Positions 10,931-19,298 of a DNA stretch of 64,000 nucleotides are shown here, one piece after another. The notes beneath the pieces were generated by a model. The model did no database searches. It was given only the letters and a program-made list of their open reading frames with translations, and was not told the DNA's origin. The first letter of the stretch is position 1. Each line of letters begins with the position of its first letter. The stretch is from Microbacterium sp. LWH7-1.2. Lineage in GTDB: Bacteria > Actinomycetota > Actinomycetes > Actinomycetales > Microbacteriaceae. Where the stretch lies: contig NZ_CP151637.1 of NCBI RefSeq assembly GCF_038397755.1, forward strand, positions 930,001 to 994,000. Direction: 5' to 3'. A program made the translations under genes and the position numbers.

Positions 10931-11491
10931 ATGGCCTCCACCGCAGACATCAAGAACGGCGTCGTCCTCTCGATCGACGGCCAGCTCTGGAACGTCATCG
11001 AGTTCCAGCACGTCAAGCCGGGCAAGGGCGGCGCCTTCGTCCGCACGAAGCTGAAGAACGTCGTCTCGGGCAAGGTCGTCGACCGCACCTACAACGCCGG
11101 CGCGAAGATCGACATCGAGAATGTCGACCGCCGGGACTTCACGTACCTGTACAACGACGGCGACAACTTCGTGTTCATGGACGTCGAGGACTACGACCAG
11201 ATCAATGTCGGCGCCGCCACCGTCGGCGACGCGGCGCACTTCCTGCTCGAGAACCAGCAGGTGCAGATCGCGCTCAACAACGGCAACCCGCTGTACGTCG
11301 AGCTGCCGGCCTCCGTCGTCCTGGAGATCACGTACACCGAGCCGGGTCTGCAGGGCGACCGCTCGTCGGCCGGCACCAAGGCCGCTACCGTCGAGACCGG
11401 CTACGAGATCCAGGTCCCGCTGTTCGTCGAGACCGGCACCAAGGTGAAGGTCGACACCCGCACGGGCGACTACCTCGGCCGCGTCAACTGA
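10931..11491 (+). CDS. efp: Translation elongation factor P
   Basis: Relieves ribosome stalling at polyproline motifs. The 186-residue product has the three-domain EF-P layout: an N-terminal KOW-like domain carrying the tip loop KPGKGGAF (about residues 31-38), a central OB fold and a C-terminal OB fold ending in [12 protein letters not shown]. The tip residue is lysine. No epmA, epmB or ymfI-type modifier gene is nearby, in line with actinobacterial EF-Ps believed to work with unmodified lysine, although here the loop reads PGKGG and not PGKGP. The Shine-Dalgarno is weak. nusB follows after 20 bases and is probably co-transcribed. Confidence 0.96.
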   Translation: MASTADIKNGVVLSIDGQLWNVIEFQHVKPGKGGAFVRTKLKNVVSGKVVDRTYNAGAKIDIENVDRRDFTYLYNDGDNFVFMDVEDYDQINVGAATVGDAAHFLLENQQVQIALNNGNPLYVELPASVVLEITYTEPGLQGDRSSAGTKAATVETGYEIQVPLFVETGTKVKVDTRTGDYLGRVN

Positions 11492-11511
11492 CGCCCGGGG
11501 GCAGCTGACCG

Positions 11512-11922
11512 ATGAGTGCCCGTACGAAGGCGCGCAAGCGCGCGCTCGACATCCTGTTCCAGGCGGACGTGCGCGGCGACGAACCCGCGACGGTGCTCGC
11601 GGCCGAGGCGAAGCGCGCGGCCAACGAGCCGGCGCGTCAGGCCTCGTGGCTGTACGCGCGAGAGATCGTCGACGGAGTGATCGACAACCAGGACGCCATC
11701 GACGAGCAGATCACGACGTTCGCGAAGGACTGGACGCTCGCCCGCATGCCCGCGGTCGACCGTGCCGTGCTGCGCATCGGCGCGTGGGAGATCCTCTACA
11801 ACGACGAGGTGCCCACCGCGGTCGCGATCGACGAGGCGGTCGACCTGGTCAAGGAGTTCTCGTCCGACGAGTCCGGCCCGTTCGTCCACGGCGTCCTCGC
11901 CCGCATCGCCCGCGCGAGCTGA
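11512..11922 (+). CDS. nusB: Transcription antitermination factor NusB
   Basis: Binds boxA RNA together with S10 (NusE) in rRNA antitermination complexes. The 136-residue all-helical product begins with ARTKARKRALDILFQAD and contains AVDRAVLRIGAWEILY and PTAVAIDEAVDLVKEFS, the conserved NusB stretches. It follows efp, the usual order in Firmicutes and Actinobacteria. In many relatives the pyrimidine operon comes next. Here three unrelated genes lie between. Confidence 0.95.
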   Translation: MSARTKARKRALDILFQADVRGDEPATVLAAEAKRAANEPARQASWLYAREIVDGVIDNQDAIDEQITTFAKDWTLARMPAVDRAVLRIGAWEILYNDEVPTAVAIDEAVDLVKEFSSDESGPFVHGVLARIARAS

Positions 11923-11965
11923 CGACGACCGGACGCCCGTCCGGGTGTCGGCGGGAGCGGGCAGG

Positions 11966-14900
11966 ATGGATGCCGTGACCCCGCCGTCCGCCGGACCCCC
12001 TCCGTTCGTCGACCCCGGGCACATCCGCCGGTTCGCCGACAGCGGCACGTACGAGCGCGGCGTCGGCTACTTCGCCGACGGCGCCGTCGAGCGCGTCGAA
12101 TGGGACGCGGTCGCCTCCGTCATCGAGGCGGTCGTCGCCGGCAGCGGCGGACGCACGTACCGCTGCCGCGTGCGGCTCGACCCGCAGCGCGTGGACCACC
12201 CCATCGCGGCGACGTCGTGCACCTGCCCGGTGCAGTTCGACTGCAAGCACACGGTGGCGACTCTGCTCGCGAGCAATCGCCTCGCCGCCGCCCCGGCGCC
12301 GGAGAGCCGATCGTCATGGCGCGACGTGTTCGCGCCCGCTCCGACGACGGAACGCGCCCGGACCCCGCTCGCCCTCGGCGTCGAGCTCCGGCAGCGCATC
12401 CGGCGCGGTGCGTCGACATGGGCGCCGGCGCGCGTCGAGTCCGCGACGCCCCGGGGCCTGCACCAGCACGGCGCCGACGTCCTGGTCGGCCTCCGCCCGC
12501 TCGAGCGCTCCGGCCGCTCCGACGCCTGGATCAAGGGCGGAGTCTCGTGGGACGCCTTGCGCCGGCCGACCACCGCCTTCGACCCCGCGCAGGCGCGCTG
12601 GTTCGCCGAGCTGCACAGCATCGGCCGCGACGTCCGCTCGTTCGGCGCCTTCTCCGACGTCTCGGAGTGGCTCACGCTGGATGACATCGAGTCGAGCCTG
12701 CTCTGGCCGCACCTCGCGGCAGCCGCGGATCGCGGCATCCCACTCGTTCCGACCAAGCGCACCACCACCGTCGCCCTCGCGGCTTCGGCGACGGTCGCCG
12801 TGCAGGCGCTCCGCACCGGTCGCGGGCTCGAGATCGCGCCCGTCGTTACGATCGACGGCGAGCACACGGATGCTGCGGCCCTGCGCCCGGTCGGACGCAC
12901 CGGCGTCTACCGGTTCACCCTCGAGCGCGAGCGCATCGACCTCGTGCTCGCGGCCGTCGCCCTGCCCGACCCGGTCCCCGCGCTCCTCGCGGCGCGGGAA
13001 GCGGTCGTGGTGCCGGGCGCCGAGGCCGAGGAGTTCGTCCGCGACCACCTGCCCCGGATCGGCCGTCGGGTCGAGATCGACGCGCCCGGGCTGGACGTCG
13101 CCCCGCCACCACGACCCGCGCTCGTCACCCGCGTGCACTTCGAGCCGAATCACCGACTGGTCTACACGCTGTCGTGGCGCTACGGCGCCGGCGACCTCCT
13201 CGAACTCGACTCGACCGGCGGGGAGCGTGACGCCGCGGCCGAGACGGCGATCCGCGGTCGCGTCGAGTCGCTGTGGCGCGACCACGCACCGGTCGACCTC
13301 GCCTCAGCCGACACGCTCACGGGCCTCGACGCCGCGGAGTTCGCGTCACGGCTGCTGCCGCTGCTCGAGGCCGACGTGGACGTGAGCGTCGAGATCTCGG
13401 GGGAGCGCCCGCAGTACCGCGAACTCGCCGGGGATCCGCGCATCGACATCACCACGGTCGAGACGAGCGATCCGGACTGGTTCGACCTCGGCGTCGTCGT
13501 GACGATCGACGGCCGCCGCATCCCGTTCGGCACGCTGTTCACGGCGCTCTCGCGCGGGCGCAAGAAGATCCTCCTGAGCGACGGCGCGTACTTCTCGCTG
13601 TCGCATCCGTCGCTGCAGCGCCTGCGCGACCTCATCGACGAGGCCGGCGAACTCGACGAGTGGGAGACCGGGCCCCGCATCAGCCGCTACCAGACCGCTC
13701 TCTGGGCGGACTTCGAGGACCTCGCCGACGAGGCGCAGCCGGCGGTGTCCTGGCGCGCGACCGTCGAGGCGCTGCGCGACGCCGACGGCGTGCCCCCGGC
13801 TCCGCTGCCGTCTGGTCTCGACGCCGAGCTGAGGCCGTACCAGCGCGTCGGCTACGACTGGCTCGCCTTCCTGTGGAATCACCGACTCGGCGGCATCCTC
13901 GCCGACGACATGGGACTCGGAAAGACGCTCCAGCTGCTCGCGCTCATCGCCCATGCGCGCGAACACGGCGAGAAGCGGCCGTTCCTCGTGGTGGCGCCGA
14001 CCTCCGTGCTGTCGACCTGGTGCAGCGAGGCGGCCCGGTTCACCCCGGACCTGCGGGTCGCCGTCATCGACGCGACGCGCGCGAAGCGCGGGACGACGGT
14101 GACGGATGCTGCGGCCACGGCAGACATCGTCGTCACGTCGTACACGCTGCTCCGGCTCGATGAGCGGGAATTCGGGGCGGTGGGCTGGGCGGGCCTGATC
14201 CTCGACGAGGCGCAGTTCGTGAAGAACAGCCAGACCAAGGCGTACCGTGCCGCGCGCGACCTCTCGGCGGACGCGGTGTTCGCCGTCACCGGCACGCCGC
14301 TCGAGAACAGCCTCACGGAGCTGTGGGCGCTGCTCTCGCTGACGGCGCCGGGGCTGTTCGCGTCGAGCCGCAGATTCCGCGAGGAGTACGTCGGTCCGAT
14401 CGAGAAGGGGAAGGTGCCCGAGAACCAGGAGGGCGGCGCATACCGCGCCGGTCGCCTCGCGCGGCTGAGACGCCGCATCCGTCCGCTCGTGCTGCGCCGC
14501 ACGAAGGAGCTCGTGGCCGCGGACCTCCCCGTCAAACAGGAGCAGGAGGTGCGGATCGAACTGGGTGCCGCGCACCGTGCCCTCTACGACACCGTGCTTC
14601 AGCGCGAGCGCCAGAAGGTGCTCGGGCTCCTCGACGACCTCGACCGCAACCGGTTCATCGTGTTCCGGTCGCTCACGCTGCTGCGCATGCTGAGCCTGGC
14701 TCCCGAGCTGGTCGATCCCACGCACGCGGGCATCGCGCCCAGCAAGCTCTCGGCGCTCTTCGATCAGCTGGACGAAGCGCTGGCCGAGGGGCACCGCGCG
14801 CTCGTGTTCAGCCAGTTCACGTCGTTCCTGGGTCTGGTGGCGAAGCAGCTCGAGGCACGCGGCATCCCGTACGCCTACCTGGACGGATCGACGCGCGACC

Positions 14901-15244
14901 GTGACGCGGCCGTCGCCGCCTTCCGCGGGGGGAAGGCGCCGGTGTTCCTCATCAGCCTCAAGGCCGGCGGGTTCGGACTCACGCTCACCGAGGCGGACTA
15001 CGTGTTCCTCCTCGACCCGTGGTGGAACCCCGCCGCCGAGGCGCAGGCAGTGGACCGCGCGCACCGCATCGGCCAGCACCGCAGCGTCATGGTGTACCGC
15101 CTGATCGCGAACGGCACGATCGAGGAGAAGGTCATGGCGCTGCAGCAGCGCAAGGCGCGGCTGTTCCGGTCGGTGATGGACGACGACGCGCTCTTCGGGC
15201 AGGCACTCACCGCAGACGACATCCGCGGGCTGTTCGACGACTGA
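11966..15244 (+). CDS. SWIM zinc finger / SNF2-family DNA-dependent ATPase
   Basis: Large (1,092 residues) Swi2/Snf2-type ATPase likely to remodel or translocate on DNA. An N-terminal SWIM zinc finger (CxCx5CxH in CTCPVQFDCKH, about residues 84-94) is followed by about 500 residues of SNF2-associated bacterial sequence. The helicase core has the P-loop ILADDMGLGKTLQ (about 638-650), LILDEAQF (about 743), TGTPLENSL, and C-terminal motifs SLKAGGFGLTL and AVDRAHRIGQ (about 1025). The ATG at 11966 was chosen for a GGGAGCGGG tract upstream and because the SWIM-containing region begins soon after. A GTG at 11975 is an alternative. No partner nuclease or methylase lies beside it, so it is not obviously part of a defence system. 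Confidence 0.9.
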   Translation: MDAVTPPSAGPPPFVDPGHIRRFADSGTYERGVGYFADGAVERVEWDAVASVIEAVVAGSGGRTYRCRVRLDPQRVDHPIAATSCTCPVQFDCKHTVATLLASNRLAAAPAPESRSSWRDVFAPAPTTERARTPLALGVELRQRIRRGASTWAPARVESATPRGLHQHGADVLVGLRPLERSGRSDAWIKGGVSWDALRRPTTAFDPAQARWFAELHSIGRDVRSFGAFSDVSEWLTLDDIESSLLWPHLAAAADRGIPLVPTKRTTTVALAASATVAVQALRTGRGLEIAPVVTIDGEHTDAAALRPVGRTGVYRFTLERERIDLVLAAVALPDPVPALLAAREAVVVPGAEAEEFVRDHLPRIGRRVEIDAPGLDVAPPPRPALVTRVHFEPNHRLVYTLSWRYGAGDLLELDSTGGERDAAAETAIRGRVESLWRDHAPVDLASADTLTGLDAAEFASRLLPLLEADVDVSVEISGERPQYRELAGDPRIDITTVETSDPDWFDLGVVVTIDGRRIPFGTLFTALSRGRKKILLSDGAYFSLSHPSLQRLRDLIDEAGELDEWETGPRISRYQTALWADFEDLADEAQPAVSWRATVEALRDADGVPPAPLPSGLDAELRPYQRVGYDWLAFLWNHRLGGILADDMGLGKTLQLLALIAHAREHGEKRPFLVVAPTSVLSTWCSEAARFTPDLRVAVIDATRAKRGTTVTDAAATADIVVTSYTLLRLDEREFGAVGWAGLILDEAQFVKNSQTKAYRAARDLSADAVFAVTGTPLENSLTELWALLSLTAPGLFASSRRFREEYVGPIEKGKVPENQEGGAYRAGRLARLRRRIRPLVLRRTKELVAADLPVKQEQEVRIELGAAHRALYDTVLQRERQKVLGLLDDLDRNRFIVFRSLTLLRMLSLAPELVDPTHAGIAPSKLSALFDQLDEALAEGHRALVFSQFTSFLGLVAKQLEARGIPYAYLDGSTRDRDAAVAAFRGGKAPVFLISLKAGGFGLTLTEADYVFLLDPWWNPAAEAQAVDRAHRIGQHRSVMVYRLIANGTIEEKVMALQQRKARLFRSVMDDDALFGQALTADDIRGLFDD

Positions 15245-15317
15245 TCCCACACCAGCCTCGACACGCCGGATCCGGTTTTGCACGGCGGGCGATCCGGTGC
15301 GGCCAGCGAGCCTCACC

Positions 15318-15323
15318 TAGACT
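15318..15323 (+). promoter_or_regulatory. -10 box TAGACT upstream of the MBL-Rieske gene
   Basis: TAGACT fits TANNNT. The predicted transcription start near 15330 leaves a leader of about 20 bases carrying AGGAGG before the ATG at 15351. Confidence 0.55.
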
Positions 15324-15350
15324 CGTCTGGTTCGACAGGAGGGCACCCCC

Positions 15351-16928
15351 ATGCGCATCACGGGCCTCGGCCACGCCGGAATGTTCATCGAGACGGCGGG
15401 AGGGAGCATCCTCTGCGACCCGGTGATCGGGCCGACCTTCTTCGGGTCGTGGTTCCCGTTCCCCGACAACCGGGCGCTCGACTGGGCGACCTACGGCAAG
15501 GCCGACTTCCTCTACATCTCCCACCGCCACCGCGATCACTTCGACCCGGCTCTCATGCAGAAGCACGTGCCGAAGACCATCAAGGTGCTTCTGCCGGATT
15601 ACCCGACGGACGACCTCGAGCAGGATCTGCGAAAGCTCGGGTACGACAACATCGTCTACACGCAGGCAGGCGTGCCGCTCGAGTTCGGCGATCTCAGGAT
15701 CATGGTGACGCCGCTGCGCGCGCCGAGCGACGGACCGATCGGCGACTCGTCGCTGAGCGTCGACGACGGCACCGCGAGCATTCTGAACCAGAACGACTCG
15801 CATCCGCTCGACCTCGAGAAGCTGATGTCGTTCTCGAAGCCGGAGGCGTACTTCACGCAGGTGTCGGGCGCCATCTGGTGGCCGATGGTCTACGACCTGC
15901 CGCAGGACGCCAAGCAGAACTTCGCGAAGCTCAAGCGCGACGCGCAGAACAAGCGCGCCATGTACTACATCGAGAAGGTCGACGCCGAACACGTCTTCCC
16001 CATGGCAGGACCGCCGATGTTCCTGCGCGAGGAACTCTTCAAGTACAACGGCTACGGCATCGACGACGACGCGATCTTCACCGACCAGCGCCAGTTCCTC
16101 ACCCACATGGCACAGCTGCGGCCCGACCAGAAGGGCTACGAGTTCGTGCCCGGCACGGTGGTGGAGCTGAACGGCGGTGAGATCTCCGTGACGCAGACGC
16201 TCTACACCCAGGCCGAGATCGACCGCATCTTCGACGACAAGTGGGCCTATCTCGCCGAGCAGCGCGATTCGCGCCAGGACGAGGTGCGCGCCGAGGAGGC
16301 GACGCGCGCCGCGGTGCTGCCGCCGGACGAGATGCTCGCCGCGATCAAGGAATGGTGGGAGCCGCTGCTGCGCCGCGCCCGCACGATCCGCAACGGCGTG
16401 GGCGGGGTGGTGCGCTTCCGCATCGGCGAGCTCGACATGGTCGTGGACTTCCCGAAGGCCAAGGTGCGCGAGTACGCCGAGGGCGAAGAGTGCATCTACT
16501 GGTACACGATCCCCGCCGACCTCGTCTCGACCAACATCGCCGACCACGAGATCGACTGGTCGAACTCGATCTTCCTGTCGATGCAGTTCGAGGTGGGCCG
16601 CAGCGGCAAGTTCAACGAGTTCCTGACGACGTTCCTCAAGTGCCTGTCGAGAGATCGCATCGAGTACGTCGAGAACTGGTACGCCGAGCAGACCGACCAG
16701 ACCGAGGACGCGCAGCTCGGCGACTGGATCGTGCAGCGCCGCTGCCCGCACCTGCGAGCCGATCTCACCAAGACGGGCAAGATCGAAGACGGTGTCCTCA
16801 CGTGCTCGTTGCACGACTGGAAGTGGGACCTCGTGAGCGGCAAGTGCCTGACGAGCCAGGGGCACCCGATCCGTGCGTCGCAGGTGGAGGACGACCTCTA
16901 CCGCGCCGCGACGAGCCCCGCGGCCTGA
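15351..16928 (+). CDS. Metallo-beta-lactamase-fold / Rieske [2Fe-2S] fusion protein
   Basis: Function unknown. The 525-residue product starts with an MBL-fold domain: GLGHAGMFIETAGGSILCDP at the N-terminus and the metal motif SHRHRDHFD (HxHxDH, about residues 57-65), most like the UlaG/phosphodiesterase branch. The C-terminus carries a Rieske motif, CPH (about 465) and CSLH (about 485), separated by 17 residues as in ferredoxin-type Rieske clusters. The only well-known protein pairing these folds is CMP-Neu5Ac hydroxylase, where the Rieske domain comes first; here the order is reversed. The ATG has a strong AGGAGG. The gene is a single unit with its own promoter and terminator-like hairpin, so neighbours give no clue to substrate. 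Confidence 0.88.
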   Translation: MRITGLGHAGMFIETAGGSILCDPVIGPTFFGSWFPFPDNRALDWATYGKADFLYISHRHRDHFDPALMQKHVPKTIKVLLPDYPTDDLEQDLRKLGYDNIVYTQAGVPLEFGDLRIMVTPLRAPSDGPIGDSSLSVDDGTASILNQNDSHPLDLEKLMSFSKPEAYFTQVSGAIWWPMVYDLPQDAKQNFAKLKRDAQNKRAMYYIEKVDAEHVFPMAGPPMFLREELFKYNGYGIDDDAIFTDQRQFLTHMAQLRPDQKGYEFVPGTVVELNGGEISVTQTLYTQAEIDRIFDDKWAYLAEQRDSRQDEVRAEEATRAAVLPPDEMLAAIKEWWEPLLRRARTIRNGVGGVVRFRIGELDMVVDFPKAKVREYAEGEECIYWYTIPADLVSTNIADHEIDWSNSIFLSMQFEVGRSGKFNEFLTTFLKCLSRDRIEYVENWYAEQTDQTEDAQLGDWIVQRRCPHLRADLTKTGKIEDGVLTCSLHDWKWDLVSGKCLTSQGHPIRASQVEDDLYRAATSPAA

Positions 16929-16942
16929 GAACCGCCCCGAAC

Positions 16943-16975
16943 GCCGCTTGTTGTAGATCCTCCACAACAGGCGGC
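16943..16975 (+). terminator. Terminator-like hairpin after the MBL-Rieske gene
   Basis: GCCGC-TT-GTTGT ... ACAAC-AG-GCGGC inverted repeat, 9-base loop, 15 bases after the stop codon. The remaining about 120 bases before the DoxX gene hold nothing I can identify. Confidence 0.6.
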
Positions 16976-17101
16976 GGTCGACTGTCGGCTTTTGTGTGAG
17001 GTCGGTGCTGACTTGCGCTTGTTCGTATCACCTCGCGACCTTTTCGAGTCCTGATCACCGTGCCCGCGATCGCGGGCTTCAGAACCCGAAGGAGTCACGC
17101 C

Positions 17102-17635
17102 ATGACCACCGTTCCCATCCACGGCGCCGGCGGCGTCGTTCCCGCTTCCACCGGTCGTCCGAACCCGTTCACCGCCCTTCTCACGTGGGAGGCACGCGCC
17201 GAAGCGGCCGTGAAGACGTCGCTGCAGCGCTGGAGCATCCCCGCACTGCGGGTCGCGCTCGGCGCCGTCTTCCTCGTCTTCGGCGCCCTGAAGTTCTTCC
17301 CGGGCGTGAGCCCCGTCGAGGAGCTCGTCAGCCGCACGTGGGAGAAGCTCACCTTCGGGCTGGTCAGCGGGCAGGCCGCGCTCGTCGCCACCGCCGTCAT
17401 CGAGGTCGCCGCGGGTGTGCTGCTCATCGTCGGCGGCGTGTTCGCCCGCGTCGGCCTGGTGGTGCTCGCCCTCGCGTTCGTCGGCATCCTGTCGCCGATC
17501 GTGCTGCTGCCCGCCGAGGTCTTCGGCCCGGTCGGCCCGACTCTCACCGGGCAGTACATCTTCAAGAACGTGGTGCTGATCGCCGCAGCGCTCGTCGTGG
17601 CATCCCGCGTCCTGCGCGGACCCGCTCGCCGCTGA
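17102..17635 (+). CDS. DoxX family membrane protein
   Basis: Integral membrane protein of the DoxX/SURF4-like group, whose members are loosely linked to redox or thiosulfate metabolism and to membrane-associated oxidoreductase complexes in mycobacteria. After a soluble N-terminal stretch of about 45 residues, the 177-residue product has four predicted membrane helices, the first with the family-typical LRVALGAVFLVFGALKFFPG (about 52-71), then one each near 95-120, 122-142 and 155-170. The ATG follows GAAGGAG at 6 bases. A strong terminator follows, so it is a single-gene unit. The precise role is unknown. Confidence 0.82.
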   Translation: MTTVPIHGAGGVVPASTGRPNPFTALLTWEARAEAAVKTSLQRWSIPALRVALGAVFLVFGALKFFPGVSPVEELVSRTWEKLTFGLVSGQAALVATAVIEVAAGVLLIVGGVFARVGLVVLALAFVGILSPIVLLPAEVFGPVGPTLTGQYIFKNVVLIAAALVVASRVLRGPARR

Positions 17636-17647
17636 CCTCGTCACACG

Positions 17648-17690
17648 CACGGTGAGGGCCGGTCCCGGGTCGGGGCCGGCCCTCACCGTG
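17648..17690 (+). terminator. Terminator between the DoxX gene and the pyr operon
   Basis: Perfect 15-bp stem (CACGGTGAGGGCCGG and its complement) with a 13-base loop, 12 bases after the DoxX stop and immediately before the pyrR promoter. Confidence 0.85.
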
Positions 17691-17693
17691 TCG

Positions 17694-17699
17694 TAGACT
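17694..17699 (+). promoter_or_regulatory. -10 box of the pyr operon
   Basis: TAGACT just after the upstream terminator. Transcription should start near 17706, giving a leader of about 52 bases that contains the PyrR-type hairpin. Confidence 0.6.
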
Positions 17700-17719
17700 G
17701 GACGGCGATCACAGCAACC

Positions 17720-17752
17720 TTTAACACCGTCCTGTGAGGCGGAGAAGGGAGC
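17720..17752 (+). promoter_or_regulatory. PyrR-binding RNA element overlapping the pyrR ribosome binding site region
   Basis: The leader contains CCGTCCTGTGAGGCGG (17727-17742), with the core TCC-NGNGA-GG that defines PyrR-binding loops, and closing CCG/CGG pairs. GGAG and AAGGGAG, the Shine-Dalgarno of pyrR, begin at its 3' edge. No downstream terminator or antiterminator is visible. Binding of UMP-charged PyrR would therefore block translation of the first gene rather than cause attenuation, the mode known for mycobacterial pyr operons. Confidence 0.75.
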
Positions 17753-17757
17753 GGCGG

Positions 17758-18288
17758 ATGAGCACGCGCACCGTGCTGCACGAGGCCGACATCGCCCGGG
17801 CCCTGACTCGGATCTCCCACGAGATCCTCGAGTCCAACAAAGGCCCCGAAGGACTCGTCCTCCTCGGGATCCCCACTCGCGGCGTCACCCTGGCCCGTCG
17901 CGTGGGTGCGCTCGTCGCCCAGTTCGGCGGCGCCCCGGTCCCGGTGGGATCGCTCGACGTGACGATGTACCGCGACGACCTCCACCGCAATCCGACCCGC
18001 GCGCCGCAACCGACGCAGATCCCCGCCGGCGGCATCGACGGAAAGGTCGTCGTCCTGGTGGACGATGTGCTCTTCTCGGGGCGCAGCATCCGTGCGGCTC
18101 TCGATGCCCTCCAGGACATCGGCCGTCCCGCTGCCGTGCGTCTGGCGACCCTCGTCGATCGCGGCCACCGCGAGCTGCCCATCCGACCCGACTTCGTCGG
18201 CAAGAACCTGCCGAGCTCCCGCGAGGAGCGCGTGAACGTGCGCCTCGCGGAGACCGACGGCGTCGAGGAGGTGACGATCGAGTCATGA
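17758..18288 (+). CDS. pyrR: Bifunctional pyr operon regulator / uracil phosphoribosyltransferase
   Basis: UMP-sensing RNA-binding repressor of pyrimidine synthesis with residual uracil phosphoribosyltransferase activity. The 176-residue product shows [12 protein letters not shown] (uracil/RNA side), VTMYRDDL and the PRPP motif [13 protein letters not shown] (about residues 95-107). The ATG is preceded by GAGAAGGGAG. It is first in the operon and probably regulates it through the hairpin just upstream. The stop overlaps the pyrB start (ATGA). Confidence 0.96.
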   Translation: MSTRTVLHEADIARALTRISHEILESNKGPEGLVLLGIPTRGVTLARRVGALVAQFGGAPVPVGSLDVTMYRDDLHRNPTRAPQPTQIPAGGIDGKVVVLVDDVLFSGRSIRAALDALQDIGRPAAVRLATLVDRGHRELPIRPDFVGKNLPSSREERVNVRLAETDGVEEVTIES

Positions 18289-19298
18289 GGCACCTGCTCG
18301 ACACCCAGACCCTCGCCCGCGAGGATGCGCTGCGCATCCTCGACGTCGCGGAGGACATGGCCGACACCCAGCAGCGCGAGGTCAAGAAGCTTCCCACGCT
18401 GCGCGGCAAGACCGTCGTCAACCTCTTCTTCGAGGATTCGACGCGCACCCGGATCTCGTTCGAGGCGGCCGCGAAGCGGCTGTCGGCGGACGTCATCAAC
18501 TTCTCGGCGAAAGGCTCCAGCGTCTCGAAGGGGGAGTCGCTCCAGGACACCGCGCAGACCCTGCAGGCGATGGGGGCGGACGCCGTCGTCATCCGCCACG
18601 GCGCGTCCGGAGCCCCGCGCACCCTCGCCACCAGCGGGTGGATCAGCGCGGGGGTCGTGAACGCCGGCGACGGGACGCATGAGCACCCGACGCAGGCCCT
18701 GCTCGACGCGTTCACCATCCGCAAGCGCCGGTTCGGCGGCGAGAGCCGGGGCCGCGATCTCGCCGGGGTCAAGGTCACCATCGTCGGGGACGTGCTCCAC
18801 TCGCGCGTCGCACGCTCGAACGTGTGGCTGCTGAACACCCTCGGCGCGAGCGTCACCCTGGTGTCGCCGCCCACGCTCGTGCCCCAGGACATGACGAACT
18901 GGCCGGTCAAGGTGCGGTACGACCTTGACCAGGCGATCGCGGAGGGCCCCGACGCGCTCATGATGCTGCGCATTCAGCTGGAGCGCATGAACGCGGCGTA
19001 TTTCCCGACTGAACGGGAGTATTCGCGCCGCTGGGGCCTGGATGCCCGCCGACTTCAGGCACTCGGAGCCGATAGCATTGTCATGCACCCCGGACCCATG
19101 AACCGGGGCCTGGAGATCTCCGCAGAAGCCGCTGACTCGCCACGCTCGACCGTGCTCGAGCAGGTCGCCAACGGCGTCTCGGTGCGCATGGCCGCGCTGT
19201 ACCTGCTGCTGGCGGGCGCGGAGCGCACCCCGGCCGAGACCACGTCCACGGCGAATACCCCCGCCCCGGACGGCACAGCGAAGGAGAACACCCGATGA
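18285..19298 (+). CDS. pyrB: Aspartate carbamoyltransferase catalytic subunit
   Basis: Condenses carbamoyl phosphate with aspartate, the second step of UMP synthesis. The 337-residue product has the carbamoyl phosphate loop [12 protein letters not shown] (about residues 47-58), [10 protein letters not shown] and a C-terminal HPGPMNRG. No pyrI regulatory subunit accompanies it, as usual in actinobacteria. It overlaps pyrR and pyrC by ATGA. Confidence 0.97.
   Translation: MRHLLDTQTLAREDALRILDVAEDMADTQQREVKKLPTLRGKTVVNLFFEDSTRTRISFEAAAKRLSADVINFSAKGSSVSKGESLQDTAQTLQAMGADAVVIRHGASGAPRTLATSGWISAGVVNAGDGTHEHPTQALLDAFTIRKRRFGGESRGRDLAGVKVTIVGDVLHSRVARSNVWLLNTLGASVTLVSPPTLVPQDMTNWPVKVRYDLDQAIAEGPDALMMLRIQLERMNAAYFPTEREYSRRWGLDARRLQALGADSIVMHPGPMNRGLEISAEAADSPRSTVLEQVANGVSVRMAALYLLLAGAERTPAETTSTANTPAPDGTAKENTR

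Noticed and set aside
15266..15297. CCGGATC ... GATCCGG inverted repeat after the SNF2 gene as a terminator
   Set aside because: Seven base pairs with an 18-base loop is too weak for a confident call, and the sequence is within the run-up to the next promoter.
11966..17635. SWIM-SNF2 gene as part of a phage-defence island
   Set aside because: SNF2 ATPases occur in DISARM and other defence systems, but no methylase, PLD nuclease, DUF1998 or integrase lies nearby. The neighbours are an MBL-Rieske protein and a DoxX protein with their own promoters and terminators.
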